Shown piece after piece: positions 8,774 through 17,068 of a DNA stretch of 45,656 bases. Each line of letters begins with the position of its first letter. Position 1 is the stretch's first letter. Source of the DNA: an uncultured Opitutia bacterium. GTDB taxonomy: Bacteria > Verrucomicrobiota > Verrucomicrobiia > Opitutales > Opitutaceae. Both the position numbers and the translations under genes were made by a program. The stretch is taken from NCBI GenBank assembly GCA_903825285.1, contig CAIJZY010000027.1, positions 1-45,656 on the forward strand. Reading direction: 5' to 3'. A model generated the notes under the pieces. The model was not told the origin of the DNA. It did no database searches and saw nothing but the letters and a program-made list of their open reading frames with translations.

Positions 8774-9175
8774 GACTGGCTCGCCAAGTCGTAGCCGCTC
8801 ACTAAGTCGTTGCCCGCCTTCGCTCGCTGAACGCGAGCTTCCGCCGTCGGTCTTCGAGCTATGGCGTGACGAGACGGCGCGGCAGTCTTCTGGCCGCTGT
8901 TGCGGCGGCGAACCACATGGGACGCAACACTGGATTAGACTGGCTCGCCGAGTCGTAGCCGCTTGCTAAGTCGCGGCCCGCCTTCGCTCGCTGAACGCGA
9001 ACTACGGCGCGGCAGTCTTCTGGCCGCTGTCGCGGCGGCGAACCACATGGTACGCAACACTGGATTAGACTGGCTTGCCGAGTCGTAGCCGCTTGCTAAG
9101 TCGCAGCCCGCCTTCGCTCGCTGAACGCGAACTACGGCGCGGCAGTCTTCTGGCCGCTGTCGCGGCGGCGAAGAC
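8774..9175. repeat. Three tandem copies of a ~130-bp non-coding repeat next to tRNA-Met
   Basis: The 446 bases between the TPR gene and tRNA-Met hold no convincing gene. They are built from three direct copies starting with GACTGGC at 8774, 8938 and 9068. Copies two and three are nearly identical over ~105 bases and repeat at 130-base spacing. Copy one is 164 bases because a short tract near its middle (ACTAC in the other copies) is replaced by about 38 other bases. Copy three is cut short exactly where tRNA-Met begins, and GACTGG recurs at that junction (9173). Each copy carries small inverted repeats such as GACT...AGTC. Units are far too long and adjacent for CRISPR. It may be a genome-specific dispersed repeat amplified beside the tRNA. 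Confidence 0.85.
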
Positions 9176-9250
<75 letters not shown>

Positions 9251-9269
9251 ATCTCCAATCGAGCGGGGG

Positions 9270-9299
9270 TTACTACGCGCTCGGCAAAAGGGGTGACAA
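9270..9299 (-). promoter_or_regulatory. Possible sigma70-type promoter of tRNA-Met
   Basis: TTGTCA (9299-9294, minus strand) is followed after 18 bases by TAGTAA (9275-9270), 19 bases before the tRNA. The -35 and spacing are the same as those before tRNA-Val. Confidence 0.45.
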
Positions 9300-9375
9300 G
9301 CAATTTCGCCGCCGGGTCCGGAACACTGGCCAGGAGGCCGTCCGCCGCCTTCCATCCAGGACCATCCGAAACTTT

Positions 9376-10653
9376 CTAGAACGGCGCCGTTGAAAGCGGC
9401 AGCCGGGTGCAGGAATCGGCCGCCACGGGCAGGTAGATCCGGCAGGAAGTGCCCATTCCCTCCTGCGTCTGCAGCTGCAGGAACCCGCCGTGGCGCTTCA
9501 CGATGCTCCGCACGGTGGGCAGCCCGAGCGAGGTCTCTTTGCCCAGCAGGCGCGCGGCCGCCAGTGGCTCCCAGACCTTTGCCAGCAACTCGGGATTGAT
9601 GCCACAGCCGGTGTCCTCGACCCGCAGTCGCACAAACGCCCCCACTCTGCCAAAGGGCAGGCAGTCCGCCGGCAGCTCGTCGATCCGGCAGTTCTCCGCA
9701 ACGAGGCTCAGCACGCCACCGTTCGGCATGGCCTCGCGGGCATTGGTGCAGAGGCTGAGCAGCGCATGGCGCAGCTGCGCCGGGAACGCCTTCACGGGTG
9801 CGATCGAGGCGTCGATCGTCGATTCCACCGTGATGCTGCACGGGAAGGTCGCGCGGGCAAAGGCCGCGACCTCCTCCACGATCGCCTCGGCCTGGAGCCG
9901 GCGCGCCGCCGCCCGGTCTGCCGTCGCGAAGGCCAGGACCTGCGCCACCAGGTCCGCGCCACGGTGCGCGCTGCGTTCCACGGTGTCCAACAGCGCGCGG
10001 GCCTCGGCTGTTTCCGCCGCATCCCGCAGCATCGGCACGGCCATGAAGATCGGGGCCAGGATGTTGTTGAGCTCGTGGGCCGAGCCCGTGGCGAGCAGGC
10101 TGATATCTTCCAGCCGGCGGATGCGCTCGACGGGGTCGGCGAAGCTGAGAGTAAGCTGGCGGGACTCGCGGAGCTCCAGCTCGAGCTGGCTGATCCGCTG
10201 CTCGGCCACGTGACGCAGTTGCCGCTCCTCCCGCAGGTCGAGCACGCGGTGCAGCGCCGCGCCGAGGCGCCGGAAATGTCCCTTGGGCACGCAATCCTGG
10301 GCGCCGCGCGCCAACGCCTCGCCGGCGCGGTCGTCTCCGAGGTCGCCGGAATAAAAGATGAACGGAACCTGCGGTGCGAATGCCCGGGAAAGGGCCAGGG
10401 CCTCGAAGCCGTCGAACGCCGCCGGGGAATAGTCCGCGAGGATCAGGTCGCAGGACTGCTGGCGCAGCTCGCCGACGAACGCCGGGCGGTTTGTCACCAC
10501 GGTGTGCCGGGCGCCGGGAAACTCTCGCGCGATCAGCATCTGCACGGCCTCGGCCTCCGGGAGATTGTCCTCCAGGTGCAGGACCCGCAGCCCGCTGGTG
10601 GGCTCGTGCCGAGACTTCACGTCGGCACTCGGGCGGGTAAGCGTGGCGTCCAT
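9376..10653 (-). CDS. Response-regulator receiver/histidine kinase fusion
   Basis: A 425-residue soluble protein. Residues ~20-135 are a receiver domain: acidic pocket LHLEDN, phospho-acceptor Asp74 in ILADYSP, FYSG and Lys124 in VPKG. A coiled coil (~140-185) leads to a dimerisation helix with the His box SAHELNNILAP (His193). A HATPase domain follows with an N box (CTNAREAM), DTGCGI, and LGLPTVRSIVKRHGG. It has no membrane segment, so input comes through the receiver, from another kinase. The ATG at 10653 overlaps the stop of the YcaO gene by one base (TGATG), so translation is coupled. The longer reading upstream is a shadow of the YcaO gene. Role in the locus: probably a relay within the peptide/YcaO operon, by inference. 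Confidence 0.88.
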   Translation of the reverse strand: MDATLTRPSADVKSRHEPTSGLRVLHLEDNLPEAEAVQMLIAREFPGARHTVVTNRPAFVGELRQQSCDLILADYSPAAFDGFEALALSRAFAPQVPFIFYSGDLGDDRAGEALARGAQDCVPKGHFRRLGAALHRVLDLREERQLRHVAEQRISQLELELRESRQLTLSFADPVERIRRLEDISLLATGSAHELNNILAPIFMAVPMLRDAAETAEARALLDTVERSAHRGADLVAQVLAFATADRAAARRLQAEAIVEEVAAFARATFPCSITVESTIDASIAPVKAFPAQLRHALLSLCTNAREAMPNGGVLSLVAENCRIDELPADCLPFGRVGAFVRLRVEDTGCGINPELLAKVWEPLAAARLLGKETSLGLPTVRSIVKRHGGFLQLQTQEGMGTSCRIYLPVAADSCTRLPLSTAPF

Positions 10654-11540
10654 CACCAGAAGAAATAATCGTTCCCGGCGCGCAGGAACCCGTCGGACGG
10701 CGGCCGCAGGGCGAAGCGCCAGACCGTGGCATACTCCGACCACGGTCCGGGAATATCTCGATCGCAGGCCACCGTGGGCCGCTCCATGCGGGACGTCGCC
10801 GGCGTGCGCAGCCGGCGCTGAAACTGCGCGTGACCGGCCTCCGTGGAGAAATAGAGGCAGCGGCGCTCGAAGCGGTCGCTCGGCGCGGATCTCTCCCCGG
10901 AGACATAGGAGAGCCAGGACGAGCGCAGGACCCACTCATGGCGGGCCAGCTCGATGACCGCGCGCTCGCAGGCGCCGCCGAAGGATTCCTCGGCCGCGTG
11001 ACCATACGCATAGCCGCCGTAGGGGGTGCGGGCGTACGCGACCACCGTCACGCCACCAAAGGGACCGTCGATGGCCACGGCGGAGACCCCGGGCCAGTCC
11101 GTGCTGAACTGCCGGCCCTCTGCGCGGCCCTCCCACCACGACACGAGGCTGTAGCGCTCGACCGCCTCAAGCATCGCCTTGCGGCGGGCGTGGGAGCGCA
11201 GCAACCCGGGAAACGCGGACATCCCGTTCGAGGAGGGATCCACGTCGAAACCGAATTCCTCGGCCCGGTCGGAGCGCACCACCGAGTGGAAGGCCCAGCG
11301 TTCCAGGGCCTCGGAGACGGCCATGTGCCGCGCGACGCTCAGCCGCGCATGGGTGCCGCTGCCGTCGGCATCGCTGTAAATGCTGAGGGCGCGGCGCGGA
11401 GTGAGGCCGGCGGTGAGTCGGGCATTCGCCTGAAACATCCGCCGGCCACACACCGGGAACACACCCGTTTCAATGCGGGCAACCGGCCCACCATGGGTGG
11501 CGAGCACATTGCGGTAACGCAGCGCGGCCAGGCTGAGCAT
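10653..11540 (-). CDS. YcaO-domain protein, putative RiPP-modifying ATP-dependent enzyme
   Basis: The 295 residues carry the three conserved YcaO blocks in order: HMAVSEALERW (Glu-rich Mg/ATP site, ~73-82); NGMSAFPG followed by RRKAMLEAVERYSLVSWW (~106-136); and GHAAEESFGGACERAVIELAR (~180-200). YcaO enzymes phosphorylate a peptide backbone amide to make azolines, thioamides or amidines in ribosomal peptides. No azoline E1-like partner, TfuA or dehydrogenase is next to it, and the protein is short for the family (often 380-450), so the C-terminal part is reduced. It follows a small Cys/Thr peptide gene by 26 bases and overlaps the downstream kinase gene by one base. ATG at 11540, no Shine-Dalgarno. 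The domain call is good; the reaction is unknown. Confidence 0.8.
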   Translation of the reverse strand: MLSLAALRYRNVLATHGGPVARIETGVFPVCGRRMFQANARLTAGLTPRRALSIYSDADGSGTHARLSVARHMAVSEALERWAFHSVVRSDRAEEFGFDVDPSSNGMSAFPGLLRSHARRKAMLEAVERYSLVSWWEGRAEGRQFSTDWPGVSAVAIDGPFGGVTVVAYARTPYGGYAYGHAAEESFGGACERAVIELARHEWVLRSSWLSYVSGERSAPSDRFERRCLYFSTEAGHAQFQRRLRTPATSRMERPTVACDRDIPGPWSEYATVWRFALRPPSDGFLRAGNDYFFW

Positions 11541-11566
11541 GGTGGTCGGGGGTTGAGGGTTAGCGT

Positions 11567-11773
11567 TTAGTCATCACCGCCGTCGCCACCCGTGCAGGGC
11601 AACGTGCAGGGAGGAACAGAGGCCCCCGTGACCACCGTGCCGCCCAGCGTGAGACGATCACTCTGACTCATCGGATCGAGACGATCAGCGGCCCGGGCAA
11701 GCCCGGCCGCGAGAAGGAGGGTTGAAACAACCCCGAGAACGAGACGTTTGGCTGAATTCATAGCGCAGAGCAT
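11567..11773 (-). CDS. Small secreted peptide, candidate precursor for the YcaO enzyme
   Basis: A 68-residue ORF; starting at the second Met (11761) gives 64. It begins MNSAKR, then a hydrophobic stretch LVLGVVSTLLLAAGL and the likely signal-peptidase site ARA/AD. The mature part is about 40 residues and ends VPPCTLPCTGGDGGDD, with two Cys-Thr pairs, Gly-Gly repeats and an acidic tail. It is the first gene of an apparent operon with a YcaO protein, the enzyme class that acts on Cys/Ser/Thr backbone sites, so it is a plausible substrate. I recognise no family. Against it: most YcaO substrates have non-Sec leaders. It could also be an ordinary small envelope peptide with a disulfide. Confidence 0.65.
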   Translation of the reverse strand: MLCAMNSAKRLVLGVVSTLLLAAGLARAADRLDPMSQSDRLTLGGTVVTGASVPPCTLPCTGGDGGDD

Positions 11774-11774
11774 C

Positions 11775-11803
11775 TTCTTTGCGTCTGCCGGGACTGCGAT
11801 AAT
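11775..11803 (+). promoter_or_regulatory. Candidate promoter for the hybrid kinase gene
   Basis: An extended -10 element TGCGATAAT (11795-11803) lies 17 bases after a weak -35 TTCTTT (11775-11780). Transcription would begin close to the inverted repeat at 11809. Only the -10 is convincing. Confidence 0.3.
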
Positions 11804-11808
11804 TCCGA

Positions 11809-11826
11809 CTACCGGGATTCCGGTAG
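11809..11826. promoter_or_regulatory. Inverted repeat in the divergent promoter region of the peptide and kinase genes
   Basis: CTACCGG (11809-11815) and CCGGTAG (11820-11826) are perfect 7-bp arms around GATT. The site is in the 99-base gap between the peptide operon and the hybrid kinase, so one bound dimer could control both. The nearby LuxR-type regulator (15690-16352) is an obvious candidate. A second perfect palindrome, TTCACTAGTGAA (11866-11877), covers the GTG start codon of the kinase. Confidence 0.5.
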
Positions 11827-11872
11827 GTGTGGCCCAAATTCGAATCGCCAGACGAAAGGTAATGGTTCACTA

Positions 11873-14800
11873 GTGAAAATAACGGTGACCCCTCCAAGTC
11901 ACATACGGTTTCGCGTCGTTGTCTCCTGCCTCGCGCTGGCCTGGGGAGCCGGCTTTGGCATACCTTCCCTGAGGGCTGCTGGGCCCGGTGTGCCCATGGT
12001 GACGAGTTTCACCAGTTCTCAGATTGGCACGGAAACCTCCAGCTGGGTGATGAAGCCGGGGCCGAATGGCGTGCTCTATTTTGGCAGCAGTTCCCTCGTG
12101 AGCTATGACGGGGAGCGCTGGCGCAGCAGCCCGTTGCCCGGGACTTACGCGATTCGCAGCCTGGACTTTGGCCCGGATGGACGACTCTGGGCGGCCGCGA
12201 CGGGCGAGATCGGCTGGTTTGAGCAGGCGACGGATGGCAGCTGGAAATTCAATTCGCTCAAGGACCGCCTGCCGAAAAACGAGCGCGAGCTGGGTGAGGT
12301 CTGGCATGTGACCGCCACCACGACGGGGGCAATCTTCGTGTCGGCGGAGAAGATTTTCCGATGGAACGGCAGCGAGTTCCAAAGCTGGACGATGCCGACC
12401 TCTCGGCGCCTCTTTGCCAACCAAGTGGGCTCGGAACTCTACGTCCACCACCCGGCCACCGGGCTATATCACATGGGTCCCAGTGGACCGGAGTTGGTCA
12501 TTTCTTCCGAGGTGCTGGGCCGCTCGGGCATCATCTGGATGGAAGCGCAGGGCGACGGCTGGCTGCTGGCCACCGGCCGCGGGCTTTTCACCTACCATCA
12601 GGGACACCTGCAACCTTTCGGTCCGTCCTCGGCCGACGTGATTCGTCACCAGGCTTTGAACAATGCGGTCCGGCTGCCTGACGGTCGCATCGCGCTCGCC
12701 ACCTTGGCGGGCGGGATCATCCTGCTGCGGGCCGACGGCGCGGTGGACCGCTTCCTGACGGAAAACGACGGACTGCCCTCCCGCGTGATCTATTCGGTCG
12801 GCCTCGACCGCCACGGCGATTTGTGGGCCACGTCGAGTGCGCATGTGTTCCGGATCGGCCTGGATTCCAAGTCCACGATGTTCGACCCGACGCGCGGCCT
12901 GGCGGCGCACAACTGCCGGGCAGTGCTGCCAACCGGTGAAAATGTCTTTGCCGCCACCGATGCCGGCGTCTTCGTCCTTGAGCCCGGTCACGCTGAATTT
13001 CGGCCGATACCCTCACTTCGGGACACCTATTTTGATTTGCTCGCGGGACCGGCGGGCCCGCTCGTCGCTGGTTTCCACGCGGTGTTTGCGTTGACCGGCG
13101 ATGCCGTCACGCCCTTCAGCCATTCCCTGCAGGACGTCTTTGTCCTGAGCCACTCGCGGCTCAGGCCTGACCGCCTGCTGACCTCGCATGGACATTCCAT
13201 CGTGGAACTGGATGCCCAGGCGCATGAGCGCGTTTTGGTTCGCAACCTGCCCGACATCGCGACGTCCATCGCCGAGGGCGCCGATGGCAACCTGTGGCTT
13301 GGCACCACGTCGCGGGGAATCCTGGTGGCCCGACCCGATGCGTCCGGCCCCGTGGAGGCGCGTCGCTCACCGTTGGCTGATGCCGTGGTGGACGCCCAGG
13401 GATCCGGCCAGGTCGTCGCGGCGCCCGACGGCACCATGGTGCTCCTTGGCTCGGCCGGAGGCTGGATCCTGCCGCGGGGCTCACAGTCACTCGTCCCGAT
13501 CGAGAATTATCCGCAGCGCTTGCTCGCGGCGGCCTCGAGCGTGGACCCGGATGGCGCCATGTGGGTCGCCTTTTCGCCCACCGACCGATCCGGCGCCGCG
13601 GTCGCCCGCATCACGCTGACGGAGGCCCGCGCCGTCGCCCAATCACACTATGTCGAGGGACTGGAGGGGCTCGGCGCCTTGAGCTGCATCGTGCCCCAGG
13701 TCACGGCGGGCCGCGACCGCGTCCTCTGGATCGGCGGCGTGAATGGCCTCCTGCGCAATGACGTCTCGACCGGCCTGCTCGCCCCACAGCCTCGCGCCCC
13801 GGTGCTGCGCGCGCTGGTGCGGAGTGCCGACCAGCAAAGGCTGCAGGAGATTTCACCGACCTTGCCTTACTCCACCCGCGGGCTCGTCTTCGAGTTCGCC
13901 GCGCCCGAGTATGCGCTGCGGCCCTCGCTGCGGCTGGAGACACGCGTCGTGGGCATCGATGACGGCTGGATTCCGGCGGAGGCCAATTCCCGCCGCGAGC
14001 TGACGGCGCTGCGCGACGGCACCTACACGTTCCAGGTTCGCGCGGTCTCCGCGACCGGTGTGGCCAGCGAGGTCACGAGCAGCAAGTTCGAGATCCTGCC
14101 ACCCTGGTGGCGCACTCCACCGGTGATCCTCGGCGCGCTCCTCGCCCTCGCCCCGCTGGGCTACGGCAGCTACCGCCTGCGCGTGCGGACCCTGCAGCGG
14201 CGCAACGCCGAGCTCGAGGACCGTGTCAGCCAGCGCACCGAGCAGCTCGCGCTGGCCAGCGCGGCCAAGACCCAGTTCGTCGCCAACATGAGCCACGACA
14301 TCCGCAATCCGCTTAACGGCATTGTCGGGCTCGCCCTCGCGCTGGAGGAAACCCCGCTCGATGATCGCCAGCGTGAGCTCGTCTCGACCCTGCGTGAGTG
14401 CACCGGCTACCTGTCCACGCTCGTGGACGACGTCCTGGATTTCGCCAGCATCGAGGCGGGCCGCGTCGAGCTGCGGCCGGGGCCGTTCTCACCCGCCGAG
14501 CTGCTCCGCTCCGTGGCCACCACGCTGCAGGCCGACGCCGTCCGGCGCGGCGCGACCCTGCTCGTGGAGGCGGATCCCCAGCTGCCGGGCACGCTCCTCG
14601 GCGACGCCGGCCGGATCCAGCAGATCCTCGTCAACTATGTCAGCAACGCGCTGAAATACGCCGGCGGCCGGATCCGCCTCTCCGCCGTGGAGCCCGCCGA
14701 TGCCCCGGGTGAAGTCGAGTTCGCGGTCACGGATGAGGGCGCGGGCATCAGCGCCGCGGAGCAATCCACGCTGTTCACCAAGTTTCACCGCCTGGCCGAT

Positions 14801-15736
14801 GCGCGCGAGAGCACCGTCAAGGGCTCCGGCCTCGGCCTCGCGGCCTGCCGTGCGCTGGCCGACCTCATGGGCGGATCCGTGGGCGTCGCGAGCCGGCCCG
14901 GCCAGGGGGCGCGTTTCCACCTGCGCCTGCCGCTGGCCGCGGCCTCCGCCCCGGCGCCGGTCGCCGACGGCGTGCTGCCGGACACGTCCGTCCTCGTGGT
15001 CGAGGATGCCGATTACAACGCCTGGGCCGCAACGGCGGTGCTGGCCAAGCTCGGCCTCACCTGCGAGCGCGCCCGCACCGGCGCGGAGGCGCTGCAGCTT
15101 TTCGCCGCGAAGCGCTACAACCTCGTGCTGCTCGACCGCAACCTGCCCGACATGGACGGCTGCGAGGTGTCGCGGCAGATGCGCACCCTGGAGGAGGACG
15201 GCCCGCGGGCCGTCGTCCTCGCCGTGACGGCGTATTGCACGCCCGAGGACCGGGCGCTCTGCCTGCAGGCGGGCATGGACGCGTTTGTCGGCAAGCCGCT
15301 CACGCCGGCAAAGCTCCGCAAGATTCTCATCGCGGCGGGCCGCCGCCTGCTAACCACCGCCACGATGCACGTGGCGCCCAAGGCGGCCGCCCTGGTCGAC
15401 CTGTCATTGCTGGATTATATTTCCGATGGCACCGAGCAGGGGCTGGGCGACCAGATCGAGCGCTTCCTGGTGGCGCTGGCGGAAGGTGAGGCCCGGCTGG
15501 CCCAGGCCTCGCGTTCGCGTGATTACGCGACGCTGGGCGATGCCGCGCATTACGTGCTCTCGCAGGCCAAGCTGGTGGGCAGCGCGGCGCTGGAGGAGGC
15601 CGCCGTTGCGCTCGAGCGCGCGGCGCGGGCCCACGACGCCTTTGCCTTCGGCGAGATGGAACAGCGCGTGCACCGCGAGGTGCAGGCCGTCACGGCAGCA
15701 ATGCGCCGGCACCGCCCGGCGGCGCAGACAGCGTGA
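11873..15736 (+). CDS. Hybrid sensor kinase: periplasmic propeller, Y_Y_Y, HisKA, HATPase, REC, HPt
   Basis: A 1287-residue one-component phosphorelay. A signal-type N-terminus ([20 protein letters not shown]) is followed by a periplasmic region to ~640 of propeller repeats, many with GxLWxG-like loops (DGRLWAA, HGDLWAT, DGNLWLG, DRVLWIG). A Y_Y_Y domain (~655-740) and one membrane helix (~746-768) come next. The cytoplasmic part has a HisKA with SHDIRNPLN (His808), an ATPase domain with N, G1 and G2 boxes, a receiver with Asp1088 ([11 protein letters not shown]), and an HPt domain with His1226 in [14 protein letters not shown]. Such sensors often detect carbohydrates or other periplasmic ligands. 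The GTG start overlaps a palindrome. The gene is divergent from the peptide/YcaO operon and its last 47 bases overlap the convergent regulator gene. Ligand unknown. Confidence 0.92.
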   Translation: MKITVTPPSHIRFRVVVSCLALAWGAGFGIPSLRAAGPGVPMVTSFTSSQIGTETSSWVMKPGPNGVLYFGSSSLVSYDGERWRSSPLPGTYAIRSLDFGPDGRLWAAATGEIGWFEQATDGSWKFNSLKDRLPKNERELGEVWHVTATTTGAIFVSAEKIFRWNGSEFQSWTMPTSRRLFANQVGSELYVHHPATGLYHMGPSGPELVISSEVLGRSGIIWMEAQGDGWLLATGRGLFTYHQGHLQPFGPSSADVIRHQALNNAVRLPDGRIALATLAGGIILLRADGAVDRFLTENDGLPSRVIYSVGLDRHGDLWATSSAHVFRIGLDSKSTMFDPTRGLAAHNCRAVLPTGENVFAATDAGVFVLEPGHAEFRPIPSLRDTYFDLLAGPAGPLVAGFHAVFALTGDAVTPFSHSLQDVFVLSHSRLRPDRLLTSHGHSIVELDAQAHERVLVRNLPDIATSIAEGADGNLWLGTTSRGILVARPDASGPVEARRSPLADAVVDAQGSGQVVAAPDGTMVLLGSAGGWILPRGSQSLVPIENYPQRLLAAASSVDPDGAMWVAFSPTDRSGAAVARITLTEARAVAQSHYVEGLEGLGALSCIVPQVTAGRDRVLWIGGVNGLLRNDVSTGLLAPQPRAPVLRALVRSADQQRLQEISPTLPYSTRGLVFEFAAPEYALRPSLRLETRVVGIDDGWIPAEANSRRELTALRDGTYTFQVRAVSATGVASEVTSSKFEILPPWWRTPPVILGALLALAPLGYGSYRLRVRTLQRRNAELEDRVSQRTEQLALASAAKTQFVANMSHDIRNPLNGIVGLALALEETPLDDRQRELVSTLRECTGYLSTLVDDVLDFASIEAGRVELRPGPFSPAELLRSVATTLQADAVRRGATLLVEADPQLPGTLLGDAGRIQQILVNYVSNALKYAGGRIRLSAVEPADAPGEVEFAVTDEGAGISAAEQSTLFTKFHRLADARESTVKGSGLGLAACRALADLMGGSVGVASRPGQGARFHLRLPLAAASAPAPVADGVLPDTSVLVVEDADYNAWAATAVLAKLGLTCERARTGAEALQLFAAKRYNLVLLDRNLPDMDGCEVSRQMRTLEEDGPRAVVLAVTAYCTPEDRALCLQAGMDAFVGKPLTPAKLRKILIAAGRRLLTTATMHVAPKAAALVDLSLLDYISDGTEQGLGDQIERFLVALAEGEARLAQASRSRDYATLGDAAHYVLSQAKLVGSAALEEAAVALERAARAHDAFAFGEMEQRVHREVQAVTAAMRRHRPAAQTA

Positions 15737-16352
15737 AGCCGTGGTCCCGGGCATAGCGCCCGAGCTCGGCGGTCGTCTGCAGGCCGAGTTTCCGGAGGAT
15801 GTTGAAGCGGTGCTTTTCCACCGTCTCCGGCGCGATCCCGAATCGTCCTGCAATTTCCCCGTCGGTGAGCGGCTCGCCAATCAGCGCCAGCACCTCCCGC
15901 TCACGGTCGGTCAGCAGTTTGTCGAAGGACCCGGGATTATCGTGGCGCTGCGACTTGATGCGTTGGAATGTCTCCGAGAAATACGTCTTGCCCTGCCCGA
16001 CCGCGGTGATGGCGGCCTTGAGGATCGGGATCGTGTTGGTGTTCTTGTCCACGAAGCCGTGGACATGCGCCCGCTCCGCGCGAAAGACGGTGTAGTCATC
16101 GCAGTGGGAGGAAAGCACGAGCACGCGCACCAGCGGCACCGCGCGCTTCAGCGCCTCAACCACGCCGAAGCCATCCAGATTCGGCAGATGCAGGTCCAGC
16201 AGCACCAGGTCGGGAAACGTTTTGATCACCAGTTCCACGGCGGACCTTCCATCCGCAGCCTCACCCACGATGGTATGGCGCAACTCGCGCACGCAGACCT
16301 TCCGCAATACCTCGCGGAACATCAGGTGGTCCTCGACAATCACGATTTTCAT
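15690..16352 (-). CDS. NarL/LuxR-family response regulator
   Basis: A 220-residue transcription regulator. The receiver domain shows VIVEDH, Asp53 in LVLLDLHLP, VLVLSSH and the conserved Lys in GFVDKN. The DNA-binding domain is the LuxR type: LTDREREVLALIGEPLTDGEIAGRFGIAPETVEKHRFNIL. It should be phosphorylated by the adjacent hybrid kinase and act as a dimer on inverted repeats; 11809-11826 is a candidate target. It is convergent with the kinase gene and the two coding regions overlap by 47 bases, an arrangement that would allow mutual transcriptional interference. The ATG start fits the receiver fold; no Shine-Dalgarno is visible. Confidence 0.93.
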   Translation of the reverse strand: MKIVIVEDHLMFREVLRKVCVRELRHTIVGEAADGRSAVELVIKTFPDLVLLDLHLPNLDGFGVVEALKRAVPLVRVLVLSSHCDDYTVFRAERAHVHGFVDKNTNTIPILKAAITAVGQGKTYFSETFQRIKSQRHDNPGSFDKLLTDREREVLALIGEPLTDGEIAGRFGIAPETVEKHRFNILRKLGLQTTAELGRYARDHGFTLSAPPGGAGALLP

Positions 16353-16419
16353 CCGACGGAGAACATTGAGTGTTGGGGGAATGCCTGTTCGTCAGCAAGA
16401 AACGAACCATGCTAGGTAG

Positions 16420-17007
16420 TCACCGTATGGACTTTTCCGGACTCACTTTATCAACCAGCAACCGCCACTGCACCTCCACCGCTCCACGCTGGTAGGGCGG
16501 CAGCAGCAGCAGCAGCGCTCGTTCCGCCGGCGGGACGCGTGTTGCGAGGGAGCACGCCTGATAACTCCGTCCCTTCACCTGAGCGCGGAGGTTAATGTCC
16601 GTGCCGCTTTCCGCCGGGATCAATCGGTCCGCGCCGCTCTCCATTGAAACAGAGCGCTGCCCGAGCAAGCCGGTCAGTCGAATCCCGCTGTCGTTGATCA
16701 GCCGCAGAGTCCCTGCTGGATGACTTGCGGATCCATCGCTGACCCAGGTCACGTGAAGCCGCCGCGCGCCGTGCAACCCGGGTCGCGGAGTAACAATGAG
16801 CAGCAGACGATGAACTCCCTTCGGCAGCACAACCTCGCCCGCGTGCTTGGCATCCTGTCCTACCAACAACTCCAGTCGACTGGGTCCGGCGTAAGCATAA
16901 TCGGGCGATCGCGCCGTGGGATAAAACACGAGCGGCTCGGGCGCGCGATCCGGCCGCGGCCGATAACTCAATCCCGTCAGTGGCTCCGGCGAGAATACGG
17001 TGAACAC
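16420..17007 (-). CDS. Unknown envelope protein, last gene of the pseudopilin operon, apparently frameshifted at its start
   Basis: About 195 residues in the open frame from a GTG at 17007, mostly beta-rich (LVFYPTARSPDYAYAGPSRLELL..., then GAVEVQWRLLVDK near the end). I do not recognise a family. Its true start is probably the ATG at 17072-17070, which overlaps the stop of the upstream large gene as ATGA, the coupling seen elsewhere in this operon. From there the reading is out of frame. One extra A in the AAA run at 17067-17069 would give MKTLPRPALAASLLWTAANPP, a clean Sec signal peptide running straight into this ORF. So either one base was lost (pseudogene or sequence error) or the GTG is used without a signal peptide. 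Confidence 0.6.
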   Translation of the reverse strand: MFTVFSPEPLTGLSYRPRPDRAPEPLVFYPTARSPDYAYAGPSRLELLVGQDAKHAGEVVLPKGVHRLLLIVTPRPGLHGARRLHVTWVSDGSASHPAGTLRLINDSGIRLTGLLGQRSVSMESGADRLIPAESGTDINLRAQVKGRSYQACSLATRVPPAERALLLLLPPYQRGAVEVQWRLLVDKVSPEKSIR

Positions 17008-17068
17008 AATGGGGGGATTCGCCGCAGTCCACAGGAGGGAAGCAGCAAGAGCAGGACGTGGCAGAGTT

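Noticed and set aside
8774-9175. CRISPR array
   Set aside because: Units are ~130 bases and directly adjacent, without short repeats alternating with unique spacers; no cas genes.
11796-11807. Shared 12-mer GCGATAATTCCG at 11796 and 23524, with a near copy at 33119, as a dedicated regulatory motif
   Set aside because: Repeated 12-mers are expected by chance in 45 kb, and the copies hold different positions relative to genes. The 11796 copy was kept only as a possible -10 element.
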